64,000 nucleotides of DNA from Caccoplasma intestinavium. Lineage in GTDB: Bacteria > Bacteroidota > Bacteroidia > Bacteroidales > UBA11471. Of this stretch, positions 36,751-44,914 are shown in pieces. Location of the stretch: assembly GCA_018715885.1 (NCBI GenBank), contig DVKT01000006.1, positions 1 through 64,000 of the forward strand, read 5' to 3'. Under the pieces are notes generated by a model that made no database searches, was not told the DNA's origin, and saw only the letters and a list, made by a program, of their open reading frames with translations. Position numbers and translations under genes: made by a program. Position 1 is the stretch's first letter. Every line of letters starts with the position of its first letter.

Positions 36751-37356
36751 TTATTTAGAGTACAACTCAACGATCAACTGTTCTTTGATATTCTCGGGAA
36801 TATCTTCACGTTCGGGCATATGCAGGAATTTGCCGCCTTTGATGTTTTCGTCCCACTCTATCCAGGGATATTTACTGTGATTGAATCCCGAAAGGGTATC
36901 ACCGATAACTTCCAACGATTTCGATTTTTCGCGAACGGCGACAATTTGGCCGGGGCGAACCGAATATGAGGGAACATTCACCACTTTACCATCGACAGTG
37001 ATGTGGCGATGCGAAACCATCTGACGAGCAGCTGCACGCGTAGGTGCTATACCCATGCGATATACGACATTGTCGAGACGGGCTTCGAGGAGTTGCAACA
37101 ATACGACACCCGTTATACCTTTGGTACGCGAAGCTTTCTCAAAGAGGATACGGAATTGTCTTTCGAGTACGCCGTAAGTATATTTGGCTTTTTGTTTCTC
37201 CCGAAGCTGGATACCGTACTCCGAGGTTTTTCTTCTTTTATTTACACCGTGTTGTCCCGGGGGATAGTTCTTTTTGGAAAGTACTTTATCGGGTCCGAAA
37301 ATAGGCTCACCAAATTTACGGGCAATCTTTGTTTTAGGTCCGGTATATCTTGCCAT
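36751..37356 (-). CDS. rpsD: 30S ribosomal protein S4
   Basis: S4 starts assembly of the 16S 5' domain. The 201-residue protein opens MARYTGPKTKIARKFGEPIFG and has the S4 RNA-binding domain (RLDNVVYRMGIAPTRAAARQMVSHRHITVDGKVVNVPSY, about residues 91-130). The N-terminal region lacks the four cysteines of the zinc-binding form, so this is the zinc-free type. A gap of 119 bases with an inverted repeat separates it from rpsK upstream, the largest spacer in this half of the cluster. Confidence 0.98.
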   Translation of the reverse strand: MARYTGPKTKIARKFGEPIFGPDKVLSKKNYPPGQHGVNKRRKTSEYGIQLREKQKAKYTYGVLERQFRILFEKASRTKGITGVVLLQLLEARLDNVVYRMGIAPTRAAARQMVSHRHITVDGKVVNVPSYSVRPGQIVAVREKSKSLEVIGDTLSGFNHSKYPWIEWDENIKGGKFLHMPEREDIPENIKEQLIVELYSK

Positions 37357-37388
37357 TTTAGTAGATTTTTAAATTTTATATTGTTGTG

Positions 37389-37413
37389 AATCGCAATAGG
37401 TGCAGCCGCGATT
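37389..37413 (-). promoter_or_regulatory. Small inverted repeat in the leader of rpsD (possible regulatory hairpin)
   Basis: AATCGC and GCGATT form a 6-bp stem with a 13-base loop, 33 bases before the rpsD start in the 119-base spacer. A self-complementary GATTGCAATC lies next to it (about 37427-37436). In other bacteria S4 represses its own operon by binding a leader; that this is such a site is inference only. Confidence 0.3.
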
Positions 37414-37475
37414 GCAGAGAGGATTTGATTGCAATCTTATTCACCGCCTGTGACTCGACAAGGTTTAAGAGTGAA

Positions 37476-37865
37476 TTATACTCTACGTCTTTTAGGAGGA
37501 CGACAACCGTTATGGGGCAGCGGCGTAACGTCGATAATCTCGGTTACTTCGATACCTGCGCCATGCACGGTGCGGATTGCCGATTCACGACCGTTTCCGG
37601 GGCCTTTTACATATGCCTTTACTTTTCTCAAGCCAAGGTCAAAGGCAACTTTTGCACAATCCTGAGCAGCCATTTGGGCGGCATAGGGAGTGTTTTTCTT
37701 CGATCCTCTGAAGCCCATTTTTCCGGCCGACGACCACGAAATAACTTGTCCTTCGGCATTGGCAAGGGCTACAATGATGTTGTTGAACGAAGAGTGTACG
37801 TGCAGTTGGCCCATGGCTTCAACTTTGACGTTTCTCTTCTTAGCTGCGACTGTCTTTTTTGCCAT
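37476..37865 (-). CDS. rpsK: 30S ribosomal protein S11
   Basis: S11 forms part of the platform of the small subunit near the Shine-Dalgarno interaction site. The 129-residue protein shows GQLHVHSSFNNIIVALANAEG, SSAGKMGFRGSKKNTPYAAQ and the strongly conserved tail TEIIDVTPLPHNGCRPPKRRRV. Full length. It is 9 bases after rpsM. Confidence 0.98.
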   Translation of the reverse strand: MAKKTVAAKKRNVKVEAMGQLHVHSSFNNIIVALANAEGQVISWSSAGKMGFRGSKKNTPYAAQMAAQDCAKVAFDLGLRKVKAYVKGPGNGRESAIRTVHGAGIEVTEIIDVTPLPHNGCRPPKRRRV

Positions 37866-37874
37866 ACTTATTTA

Positions 37875-38255
37875 TTATTTAGTAGCTTTTTTCTTATTTG
37901 CAACGGTTTTTTTCTTGCCTTTGCGGGTACGGGCATTATTTTTGGTGCTTTGACCGCGCACGGGGAGGCCGTTACGGTGGCGTACGCCACGATAACAACC
38001 GATATCCATAAGGCGTTTGATATTGAGCTGAACTTCCGAACGGAGATCTCCCTCTACTTTGAATTCTGCGCCGATGATTTCACGCACTTTGGCAGCCTGA
38101 TCATCATTCCAGTCTTTAACTTTGATATCTTTGTCAATGCCGGCTTTTGCCAAAATGGTATTTGCCGCACTGCGACCTATTCCGTAAATATAGGTCAAGG
38201 CGATTTCACCTCTTTTGTTTTGGGGCAGGTCAACACCTACTATTCTTATTGCCAT
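37875..38255 (-). CDS. rpsM: 30S ribosomal protein S13
   Basis: S13 is in the head of the small subunit and contacts L5 and the P-site tRNA. The 126-residue protein begins MAIRIVGVDLPQNKRGEIALTYIYGIG, with the helix-turn-helix GIGRSAANTILAKAGID and the conserved YRGVRHRNGLPVRGQSTKNNARTRKGKKK, and a Lys-rich tail that reaches the tRNA. Full length; follows rpmJ by 34 bases. Confidence 0.98.
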   Translation of the reverse strand: MAIRIVGVDLPQNKRGEIALTYIYGIGRSAANTILAKAGIDKDIKVKDWNDDQAAKVREIIGAEFKVEGDLRSEVQLNIKRLMDIGCYRGVRHRNGLPVRGQSTKNNARTRKGKKKTVANKKKATK

Positions 38256-38289
38256 ATAGTCGTAGAATTAGTGTGCAAAAATAATAAAA

Positions 38290-38406
38290 TTATCCTTGAC
38301 GTTGTTTATACTTGGGATTTTTCTTGTTAATAACATACAAGCGGCCCTTTCTTCTTACGATTTTACAGTCGGGCGTACGCTTCTTCAATGATGCTTTTAC
38401 TTTCAT
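38290..38406 (-). CDS. rpmJ: 50S ribosomal protein L36 (zinc-free form)
   Basis: This 38-residue protein starts at ATG 38406 (MKVKASLKKRTPDCKIVRRK) and ends NPKYKQRQG. The length and basic composition fit L36. It has only one cysteine (Cys 14), whereas the zinc-ribbon form has three cysteines and a histidine, so this is the zinc-free C-minus type. It lies between infA and rpsM, its usual place. Confidence 0.96.
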   Translation of the reverse strand: MKVKASLKKRTPDCKIVRRKGRLYVINKKNPKYKQRQG

Positions 38407-38419
38407 ATCGCGGTATTTT

Positions 38420-38638
38420 TTATTTATATCTGAATGAGATTCGTCCTTTGGTAAGATCATAAGGCGACATTTCGACCTTGACCTTATCTCCGGGCAGGAT
38501 TTTAATATAATGCATTCTCATTTTTCCGGAAATATGAGCCGTGATTTCATGACCATTTTCCAGTTCGACACGGAACATTGCATTCGACAACGCTTCTACG
38601 ATGACTCCGTCTTGCTCTATTGCAGCCTGTTTTGCCAT
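38420..38638 (-). CDS. infA: Translation initiation factor IF-1
   Basis: IF-1 blocks the A site during start-complex assembly. The 72-residue protein is a single OB fold: MAKQAAIEQDGVIVEALSNAMFRVELENGHEITAHISGKMRMHYIKILPGDKV (residues 1-53, quoted in part as VEALSNAMFRVELENGH) and LTKGRISFRYK at the end. Full length and highly conserved. It lies 8 bases after map, the usual order in Bacteroidetes. Confidence 0.98.
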   Translation of the reverse strand: MAKQAAIEQDGVIVEALSNAMFRVELENGHEITAHISGKMRMHYIKILPGDKVKVEMSPYDLTKGRISFRYK

Positions 38639-38646
38639 ATATGAGG

Positions 38647-39432
38647 TTACTTTGTTATAGGTATTCCTAATGCTTCTTCGACATAGCGGAACGATGATAA
38701 TACATCAGCGCCGTTTTCCCGTATAGCAATCGTATGCTCGAAATGGGCCGACGGCTTACGGTCTTTTGTCCGTGTAGTCCAACGATCTTTCTCGACGACG
38801 ATATTGCGTGAACCCAAATTGATCATCGGTTCGATAGCTATCACCATGCCGTTTTTCAGCAACGGCCCGCAACCGCGACGACCATAATTGGGAACTTCGG
38901 GTTCTTCGTGCAACTTCTTACCGACTCCGTGTCCGCAAAGTTCTCGCACGACCGAATACCCCTTATGCTCACAATAGGTCTGTATGGCATTGCTTATATC
39001 GCCGACACGTTTTCCCTCGACAGCCTGCTCGATGCCTAAATAGAGAGCCTCTTTCGTGGTTTTGAGCAAACGCCGCACCTCATAAGGAACTTCTCCTACT
39101 TCGAACGTGTAAGCCGAATCGCCATTGAACCCGTTTTTTACGACGCCGCAATCGATCGATACGATATCGCCCTCCTTCAACGTATAGTCGGAAGGTATAC
39201 CATGTACGATCTGTTCATTGACCGACACGCACAAGGTATTGGGATAACCCGCATAACCCAAGAAACCGGGAACGGCTTGATGGTCGCGGATAAATTCTTC
39301 GGCAATCCTGTCGAGTTGGAGCGTGGTAACTCCCGGAGCCACCCACTTGGCCAGTTCGCCAAGTGTTTGGCCTACCAGGAGATTACTCTCGCGCAATAAC
39401 TCAATTTCTTCGTCGGTTTTAAGATAAATCAT
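38647..39432 (-). CDS. map: Methionine aminopeptidase, type I
   Basis: This 261-residue enzyme removes the starting methionine from new proteins. All five metal ligands are present: Asp 94 (VSIDCGV), Asp 105 (FNGDSAY), His 168 (LCGHGVGKKLHEEP), Glu 201 (AIEPMINLG) and Glu 231 (SAHFEHTIAI); the substrate His 78 is in QIVHGIPSD. No N-terminal zinc-finger extension, so it is the simple type Ia form. It lies between secY and infA, without the adk gene often seen there in other phyla. Confidence 0.98.
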   Translation of the reverse strand: MIYLKTDEEIELLRESNLLVGQTLGELAKWVAPGVTTLQLDRIAEEFIRDHQAVPGFLGYAGYPNTLCVSVNEQIVHGIPSDYTLKEGDIVSIDCGVVKNGFNGDSAYTFEVGEVPYEVRRLLKTTKEALYLGIEQAVEGKRVGDISNAIQTYCEHKGYSVVRELCGHGVGKKLHEEPEVPNYGRRGCGPLLKNGMVIAIEPMINLGSRNIVVEKDRWTTRTKDRKPSAHFEHTIAIRENGADVLSSFRYVEEALGIPITK

Positions 39433-39446
39433 CGCTATGTTTTACC

Positions 39447-40778
39447 TTAATATGCTGCAATCGAACCGGTGCGACCTTTGATACGTCCCGACTTCAACAA
39501 GCCGTCATAATGACGCATCATCAGATGACTTTCTATCTGTTGCAAAGTATCTAATACCACACCTACGAGAATAAGCAGGGAGGTACCTCCGAAGAATTGT
39601 GAAAATTCGGCACTGATACCGGCTATTTGGGCAAACGCGGGCATAATAGCCACGATAGCCAAAAATATAGAACCGGGCAACGTGATACGCGACATAATCG
39701 AGTCGATATAAGCAGCCGTCTTTTTACCGGGTTTAACACCGGGAATGAATCCGTTATTACGTTTCATATCTTCGGCCATCTGGTTAGGTTGTACCGTAAC
39801 CGCCGTATAGAAATAGGTAAAGAGAATTATCAATACGGCGAAAACGAAGTTATACCAAAATCCGGTATTGCTCATAAACGACTGCATGAAACGGCTGTTG
39901 GCGTTATCGGCAGAGAATCCGACCAATGCAATAGGGATAAACATGATAGCCTGTGCAAAAATGATAGGCATAACCCCTGCTGTATTGACTTTCAAAGGGA
40001 TATACTGGCGAGCGCCTCCGTATTGTTTATTACCTACCACACGTTTGGCGTATTGCACGGGTATTTTGCGGGTTCCCTGCACCAAAAGTATCGACGCTGC
40101 AATCACGAGAAGCAGGAATACTATTTCGGCGAGGAACATGACAAGACCACCAGAAGTGGTAGCTGTACGCATAACGAACTCCTGCACGAGAGACTGCGGC
40201 AGACGGGCGATAATACCGACCAAAATGATAAACGATATACCGTTTCCGATGCCTCTGTCGGTGATACGCTCACCCAACCACATGATAAACATACTACCTG
40301 CGGTAAGAATTATCGTAGACGAAATCGTAAACAAAATATCGGTAGGGAATGCGCCTCCCATCTGAACACTGAGGTTGACCAAATAAGTCGGTCCTTGAAT
40401 AAGGAGAATGAAAACCGTCAGGTAACGGGTATACTGATTGAGTTTGCGTCTTCCGCTTTCACCTTCACGTTGCAGTTTCTGGAAATAAGGCAGAGCCATA
40501 CCGAGCAACTGGATTACGATAGAAGCCGTAATATAAGGCATTATACCCAACGCAAAAATAGAGGCATTGGAGAAGGCACCTCCCGAGAACATATCGAGCA
40601 ACTGCATCAAACCGCCACTTGTCTGGGCGCGCAGTTGGGTAAGGAACTGAGGATCGATACCGGGTAATACGACATAAGTACCGGCACGGTAAACCAAGAC
40701 CAGCAGAATCGTCGTAATAATACGCTTTCTCAGATCCTCGATCTTCCAGATGTTTTTTATCGTTTCTATTGCTCTCAT
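39447..40778 (-). CDS. secY: Protein translocase subunit SecY
   Basis: SecY is the membrane channel for protein export. The 443-residue protein has ten hydrophobic segments and starts MRAIETIKNIWKIEDLRKRIITT. Family motifs include NASIFALGIMPYITASIVIQL, RGIGNGISFIILVGI and AYIDSIMSRITLPGSIFL. Complete and 8 bases after rplO, the spc-operon position. SecE is encoded elsewhere. Confidence 0.98.
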   Translation of the reverse strand: MRAIETIKNIWKIEDLRKRIITTILLVLVYRAGTYVVLPGIDPQFLTQLRAQTSGGLMQLLDMFSGGAFSNASIFALGIMPYITASIVIQLLGMALPYFQKLQREGESGRRKLNQYTRYLTVFILLIQGPTYLVNLSVQMGGAFPTDILFTISSTIILTAGSMFIMWLGERITDRGIGNGISFIILVGIIARLPQSLVQEFVMRTATTSGGLVMFLAEIVFLLLVIAASILLVQGTRKIPVQYAKRVVGNKQYGGARQYIPLKVNTAGVMPIIFAQAIMFIPIALVGFSADNANSRFMQSFMSNTGFWYNFVFAVLIILFTYFYTAVTVQPNQMAEDMKRNNGFIPGVKPGKKTAAYIDSIMSRITLPGSIFLAIVAIMPAFAQIAGISAEFSQFFGGTSLLILVGVVLDTLQQIESHLMMRHYDGLLKSGRIKGRTGSIAAY

Positions 40779-40786
40779 AGGCTATG

Positions 40787-41233
40787 TTAGAGTTTTACTA
40801 CGGTACCACCGAGTGCTGTGATAGCAGCTTCGGCGCTCTTCGAGAAAGCATGAGCTTCTACGTCGATCCTTACCGTAAGGGTTCCTTTTCCCAGAATTTT
40901 CACCAGTTGTTTGTTGGACACAAATCCAGCGTCGATCAAAGCTGCGATATCGATTTTCTCGATCTTTTTGCTTTCAGCCAAAGCTTGAAGCGTATCGAGG
41001 TTGATAGCTTTGTATTCTACGCGATTGATATTTTTGAATCCGAATTTAGGCAAACGACGTTGCAAAGGCATCTGACCACCTTCGAAACCGATTTTCTTTT
41101 TGTAGCCCGATCTCGATTTGGCTCCTTTATGACCTCTGGTAGAGGTTCCGCCCAGACCCGAACCGGGACCACGACCAATTCTTTTTTTCGATTTGGTCGA
41201 TCCCTCTGCGGGTTTTAAATTACTCAAGTTCAT
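40787..41233 (-). CDS. rplO: 50S ribosomal protein L15
   Basis: L15 is a late-assembling core protein of the large subunit. The 148-residue protein begins MNLSNLKPAEGSTKSKKRIGRGPGSGLGGTSTRGHKGAKSRSG-like (first 45 residues, rich in Gly, Lys, Arg) and has the conserved FEGGQMPLQRRLPKFGF block. Its globular domain ends EAAITALGGTVVKL. Complete; 28 bases after rpmD. Confidence 0.98.
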   Translation of the reverse strand: MNLSNLKPAEGSTKSKKRIGRGPGSGLGGTSTRGHKGAKSRSGYKKKIGFEGGQMPLQRRLPKFGFKNINRVEYKAINLDTLQALAESKKIEKIDIAALIDAGFVSNKQLVKILGKGTLTVRIDVEAHAFSKSAEAAITALGGTVVKL

Positions 41234-41261
41234 ATCGTTGTATTTTTTATTCGTTATGAAA

Positions 41262-41438
41262 TTATTCTACTACTGTTACCAAATGTCTTACTTTGGTAAC
41301 CATCCCGAGTATTTGAGGAGTAGCTTGATGCTCTACTACTTGACCGATTCTCTTCAATCCCAGTGCATCGAGCGTTCTTTTTTGAACTGCGGGACATTTG
41401 ATTCTGCTTTTTACCTGTTTGATTTTAATGGTTTCCAT
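41262..41438 (-). CDS. rpmD: 50S ribosomal protein L30
   Basis: This 58-residue protein starts at ATG 41438 and reads METIKIKQVKSRIKCP, then QKRTLDALGLKRIGQVVEH, ILGMVTKVRHLVTVVE. It is the short bacterial L30 (about 60 residues) and has the family's R..TL.ALGL pattern. It lies between rpsE and rplO as in other spc clusters, with gaps of 17 and 28 bases. Confidence 0.97.
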   Translation of the reverse strand: METIKIKQVKSRIKCPAVQKRTLDALGLKRIGQVVEHQATPQILGMVTKVRHLVTVVE

Positions 41439-41455
41439 ATCGTGTCCTCCGTTCT

Positions 41456-41971
41456 TTATCCTTTGAATACTTTTTCGAGCGATACGCCACGGTTCTGAGC
41501 TACGGTATAAGCATCGCGCAGTTCACCCAAAGCGGCCATGGTAGCTTTTACGAGGTTGTGGGGGTTGGACGAACCTTTCGATTTTGCCAACACGTCGGTT
41601 ATACCCACACTTTCAAGTACGGCACGCATAGCACCACCAGCTTTTACTCCGGTACCGTGAGAAGCAGGTTTGATATACACTTGGGCTCCGCCGAATTTGG
41701 CAACCTGGTCATGAGGAATAGTACCTTTGCGTACAGGCACCTTGATAAGGTTTTTCTTGGCAGCCTCAACACCTTTGGAGATAGCGGCGGTTACCTCGCT
41801 GGCTTTACCCAATCCCCAACCTACTACGCCGTCTTCGTTTCCTACAACGACGATGGCCGAGAAGCTGAAAGTACGTCCACCTTTGGTAACTTTGGTTACA
41901 CGATTGATTGCTACTAAGCGATCTTTCAATTCCAAGTCGTTTGTCGACTTTACTCTATTATCCTTTGCCAT
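41456..41971 (-). CDS. rpsE: 30S ribosomal protein S5
   Basis: S5 is involved in decoding accuracy and mRNA entry. The 171-residue protein shows the N-terminal RNA-binding domain (RLVAINRVTKVTKGGRTFSF, VVVGNEDGVVGWGLGKASEV) and the C-terminal GTGVKAGGAMRAVLESVGI and KSKGSSNPHNLVKAT. Complete. Positions for spectinomycin resistance near the N-terminal loop (VTKGG) look wild type. Confidence 0.98.
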   Translation of the reverse strand: MAKDNRVKSTNDLELKDRLVAINRVTKVTKGGRTFSFSAIVVVGNEDGVVGWGLGKASEVTAAISKGVEAAKKNLIKVPVRKGTIPHDQVAKFGGAQVYIKPASHGTGVKAGGAMRAVLESVGITDVLAKSKGSSNPHNLVKATMAALGELRDAYTVAQNRGVSLEKVFKG

Positions 41972-41976
41972 GTTGT

Positions 41977-42318
41977 TTAAAATTTAAGACCTCCGTTACG
42001 GGCTGCATCGGCAAGTTCTTTGATACGGCCATGATAGAGGTATCCGTTACGGTCGAATACGACAGTTGAAATTCCAGCTTCTTGCGCTTTTTGGGCGATG
42101 AGTTGTCCTACTTTAGCGGCGACTTCCTTTTTGGGAGCCTTTTCCATACCAGCAGAAGAAGCGGCAGCTAAGGTTTTTCCGGCTTCATCATCGATCAACT
42201 GCACATATATCTGCTTGTTGCTTCTGAACACGGTCATACGGGGGCATGTAGCCGTTCCCGAAATTTTACCGCGTATGCGGGTTTTGATTTTAAGTCTTCT
42301 TTCTATTTTCGTTATCAT
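41977..42318 (-). CDS. rplR: 50S ribosomal protein L18
   Basis: L18 binds 5S rRNA with L5 and L25. The 113-residue protein begins MITKIERRLKIKTRIRGKIS and has the conserved RMTVFRSNKQIYVQLIDDE and the closing VVFDRNGYLYHGRIKELADAARNGGLKF. Complete; 5 bases before rpsE. Confidence 0.98.
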   Translation of the reverse strand: MITKIERRLKIKTRIRGKISGTATCPRMTVFRSNKQIYVQLIDDEAGKTLAAASSAGMEKAPKKEVAAKVGQLIAQKAQEAGISTVVFDRNGYLYHGRIKELADAARNGGLKF

Positions 42319-42340
42319 GATAATGGCGTTTTAACGGTTT

Positions 42341-42895
42341 TTACTTAGCACCGGCCGATTTACCCGACTTACGACGTACCACTTCACCCACAAAGCGAAT
42401 ACCTTTTCCTTTGTAAGGTTCGGGCTTACGGAATGTACGGATTTTGGCGCATATCTGGCCGAGAAGTTGTTTATCACATGATTCGAGAATAATCAAAGGG
42501 TTTTTGTTACGCTCCGATTTGGTCTCGACTTTCACTTCTTTGGGAAGGCGCAGATAAATGGCATGCGAATAACCGAGCGTAAGGTTCAATACCTGACCGT
42601 TGCTCTCGGCACGATAACCGACACCTACCAGCTCCATTTCTTTCTTGTATCCGGTAGAAACACCTACTACCATGTTATGGATCAACGCGCGATAGAGGCC
42701 GTGCAACGAACGATGTTCTTTATCGTCGCTGGGACGTACTACCGTGAGTTTGCCATCGGCTTGTTCCAAGGTAATGCCGCCGGTGAGTTCTTGTGAAAGT
42801 TCTCCTTTCGGGCCCTTTACCGTTACTTGATCTCCTGCAACAGTTACAGTAACTCCGGCGGGTATATCTATGTGCAAATTTCCTATTCTTGACAT
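42341..42895 (-). CDS. rplF: 50S ribosomal protein L6
   Basis: L6 lies near the elongation factor binding site. The start at ATG 42895 (MSRIGNLHIDIPAGVTVTVAG) is chosen because it is the family's N-terminus; the frame stays open upstream to 42946 but that part would run into rpsH. The 184-residue protein has two homologous halves and the signature KEPYKGKGIRF-like RKPEPYKGKGIRFVGE near the C-terminus. 19 bases after rpsH. Confidence 0.97.
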   Translation of the reverse strand: MSRIGNLHIDIPAGVTVTVAGDQVTVKGPKGELSQELTGGITLEQADGKLTVVRPSDDKEHRSLHGLYRALIHNMVVGVSTGYKKEMELVGVGYRAESNGQVLNLTLGYSHAIYLRLPKEVKVETKSERNKNPLIILESCDKQLLGQICAKIRTFRKPEPYKGKGIRFVGEVVRRKSGKSAGAK

Positions 42896-42914
42896 AATAC
42901 AGCGTCCTCCCTGA

Positions 42915-43310
42915 TTAGTAGATATAACATAATACTTCGCCACCAATCATTTGCTCACGGGCTTCTTTATCGGTCATCACACCTTTCGAGGTGGAGAGGA
43001 TCGCAATACCCAGTCCATTAAGCACACGCGGCATATCTTTGTAGCCGGTATATTGGCGCAAACCGGGAGTGGAGACTCTGATCAGCTTTTTAATAGCGTT
43101 CACTTTATTCACGGGGTCATACTTCAAGGCGATTTTTATCGTTCCCTGAGGACCATCTTCTACAAACTTGTAATTCAAGATGTAGCCTTTGTCAAAAAGG
43201 ATTTTTGTGATCTCTTTTTTCAAGTTTGAGGCAGGCACCTCTACCACTCTGTGCTGAGCTTTGATGGCGTTTCTCAATCTTGTGAGATAATCTGCAATTG
43301 GATCTGTCAT
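42915..43310 (-). CDS. rpsH: 30S ribosomal protein S8
   Basis: S8 organises the central domain of 16S rRNA and, in other bacteria, represses the spc operon. The 131-residue protein begins MTDPIADYLTRLRNAIKAQHRVV and has the C-terminal block VLNGLGIAILSTSKGVMTDKEAREQMIGGEVLCYIY. Complete. It follows rpsN by 67 bases. Confidence 0.98.
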   Translation of the reverse strand: MTDPIADYLTRLRNAIKAQHRVVEVPASNLKKEITKILFDKGYILNYKFVEDGPQGTIKIALKYDPVNKVNAIKKLIRVSTPGLRQYTGYKDMPRVLNGLGIAILSTSKGVMTDKEAREQMIGGEVLCYIY

Positions 43311-43377
43311 TTTGATTTTTGCTTAAATTGATCCGGTCTTCCCGGACAATATTTAACACTCTGTTATCTTTCTTCGT

Positions 43378-43647
43378 TTACCAGCTGGCTTTTTTTACGC
43401 CGGGGATAAGTCCTGCCGATGCCATTTCACGGAATTGGATACGAGAAATGCCAAATTGGCGGATATATCCTTTGGGACGACCGGTAAGGCTGCAACGATT
43501 GTGCAGACGCACGGGCGAAGCGTTTTTGGGAAGTGATTGCAAAGCCTCATAATTGCCTTCGGCTTTGAGCTGAGCGCGTTTAGCTGCGTATTTTGCTACG
43601 AGTTTAGCGCGTTTCACTTCACGGGCTTTCATCGATTCTTTTGCCAT
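43378..43647 (-). CDS. rpsN: 30S ribosomal protein S14 (zinc-free long form)
   Basis: This 89-residue protein is the longer, zinc-free S14, which lacks the CxxC...CxxC ribbon of the short form; it has only one cysteine, in LHNRCSLTGRPKGYIRQFG. It begins MAKESMKAREVKRAKLVAKYAAKRAQL and ends IQFREMASAGLIPGVKKASW. Complete; 3 bases after rplE. Confidence 0.98.
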   Translation of the reverse strand: MAKESMKAREVKRAKLVAKYAAKRAQLKAEGNYEALQSLPKNASPVRLHNRCSLTGRPKGYIRQFGISRIQFREMASAGLIPGVKKASW

Positions 43648-43650
43648 ATC

Positions 43651-44208
43651 TTAGTTCTTTTTTGCGTTTTTGAAAGGAAGACCAAATTCCCGAAGGAGTG
43701 CGTACCCTTCTTCATCGGTTTGTGCCGAGGTTACAAAGGTAATATTCATTCCCAAAAGTTTGGTAATCGTATCGATATTTATTTCGGGGAAAATGATTTG
43801 TTCCTGAATACCGAGGGTATAATTTCCTCTTCCGTCGAATTTGCTTTCGATTCCTTTGAAGTCACGGATACGGGGAAGAGCCACACGAATAAGGCGTTCG
43901 AGGAACTCATACATTCTTTCGCGACGTAATGTAACCATCACGCCGATAGGCATTTTTTTACGTAACTTGAAGTTAGAAATGTCTTTACGGGAAAGGGTAG
44001 CAATAGCTTTCTGGCCGGTGATGGCGGTAAGCTCATTGATAGCGGTCTCGATGATTTTTTTATCGGCGACTGCCTGACCGAGTCCTTGGTTGATGACGAT
44101 TTTTTTCAATACAGGAACCTGCATAACAGTCGTGTAATTGAATTCTTTCATCAAAGCAGGAACGATTCTTTCTTTATAATCGTTTTTAAGGGTTGCGGTA
44201 GTTGTCAT
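43651..44208 (-). CDS. rplE: 50S ribosomal protein L5
   Basis: L5 binds 5S rRNA and the P-site tRNA. The 185-residue protein shows LKNDYKERIVPALMKEFNY, VLKKIVINQGLGQAV, TGQKAIATLSRKDISNFKLR and FPEINIDTI. Complete. Its start overlaps the rplX stop by one base (TAATG), indicating coupled translation. Confidence 0.98.
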   Translation of the reverse strand: MTTTATLKNDYKERIVPALMKEFNYTTVMQVPVLKKIVINQGLGQAVADKKIIETAINELTAITGQKAIATLSRKDISNFKLRKKMPIGVMVTLRRERMYEFLERLIRVALPRIRDFKGIESKFDGRGNYTLGIQEQIIFPEINIDTITKLLGMNITFVTSAQTDEEGYALLREFGLPFKNAKKN

Positions 44209-44528
44209 TACTTAATCTCCTCTCCTGATTTTTTAGAATAACGTACTTTCTTTCCTGCTTCGTCGATACGGCGACCGATGCGGGTAGGCCGGTTGCTCTT
44301 GGGATCGAGCAGGTTCAGATTCGAAACATGTACAGGGGCTTCCATTGTGATGATACCGCCCTGGGGATGTTTGGCATTGGGTTTGGTATGCTTCGACACC
44401 ATATTGATACCTTCTACCACGGCACGTTGCTCTTTCACGAGAACACGCAACACGCGACCGGTCTTGCCTTTGTCTTCACCGGCATTTACATATACGGTAT
44501 CACCCTTTTTAATGTGTAACTTACTCAT
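44208..44528 (-). CDS. rplX: 50S ribosomal protein L24
   Basis: L24 is an early assembly protein at the tunnel exit. The 106-residue protein has the KOW motif near its start (LHIKKGDTVYVNAGEDKGKTGRVLRV, residues 4-29, quoted in part as DTVYVNAGEDKGKTGRVL) and the conserved GINMVSKHTKPNAKHPQGGI. Complete; overlaps rplE by one base and follows rplN by 19. Confidence 0.98.
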   Translation of the reverse strand: MSKLHIKKGDTVYVNAGEDKGKTGRVLRVLVKEQRAVVEGINMVSKHTKPNAKHPQGGIITMEAPVHVSNLNLLDPKSNRPTRIGRRIDEAGKKVRYSKKSGEEIK

Positions 44529-44547
44529 TAATGTTCTTTTTTACTGT

Positions 44548-44913
44548 TTAAAGTACTTCGGGAGCCAATGAAACGATTTTCATATTGGTAGCACGTAATT
44601 CACGGGCTACGGGGCCGAAGATACGGCTGCCTCTCATTTCACCGGCACCGTTCAACAATACGCAGGCGTTATCGTCAAAGCGGATATAAGAACCGTCGGC
44701 ACGACGAATCTCTTTCGTAGTACGCACGACAACGGCTTTGGATACGGCACCTTTTTTCAGGTCGCTCGAAGGAATGACGCTTTTAACGGCAACAACGATA
44801 ATGTCGCCTACCGACGCATAACGACGACCGGTACCGCCTAATACGCGGATACAAAGAGCTTCTTTGGCCCCGCTATTATCTGCGACTGTAAGTCTGGTTT
44901 CTTGCTGTATCAT
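44548..44913 (-). CDS. rplN: 50S ribosomal protein L14
   Basis: L14 is at the subunit interface and is a bridge to 16S rRNA. The 121-residue protein begins MIQQETRLTVADNSGAKEALCIRVLGG and ends IFGPVARELRATNMKIVSLAPEVL; it matches the family along its whole length. It starts 1 base after the rpsQ stop. Confidence 0.98.
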   Translation of the reverse strand: MIQQETRLTVADNSGAKEALCIRVLGGTGRRYASVGDIIVVAVKSVIPSSDLKKGAVSKAVVVRTTKEIRRADGSYIRFDDNACVLLNGAGEMRGSRIFGPVARELRATNMKIVSLAPEVL

Positions 44914-44914
44914 A

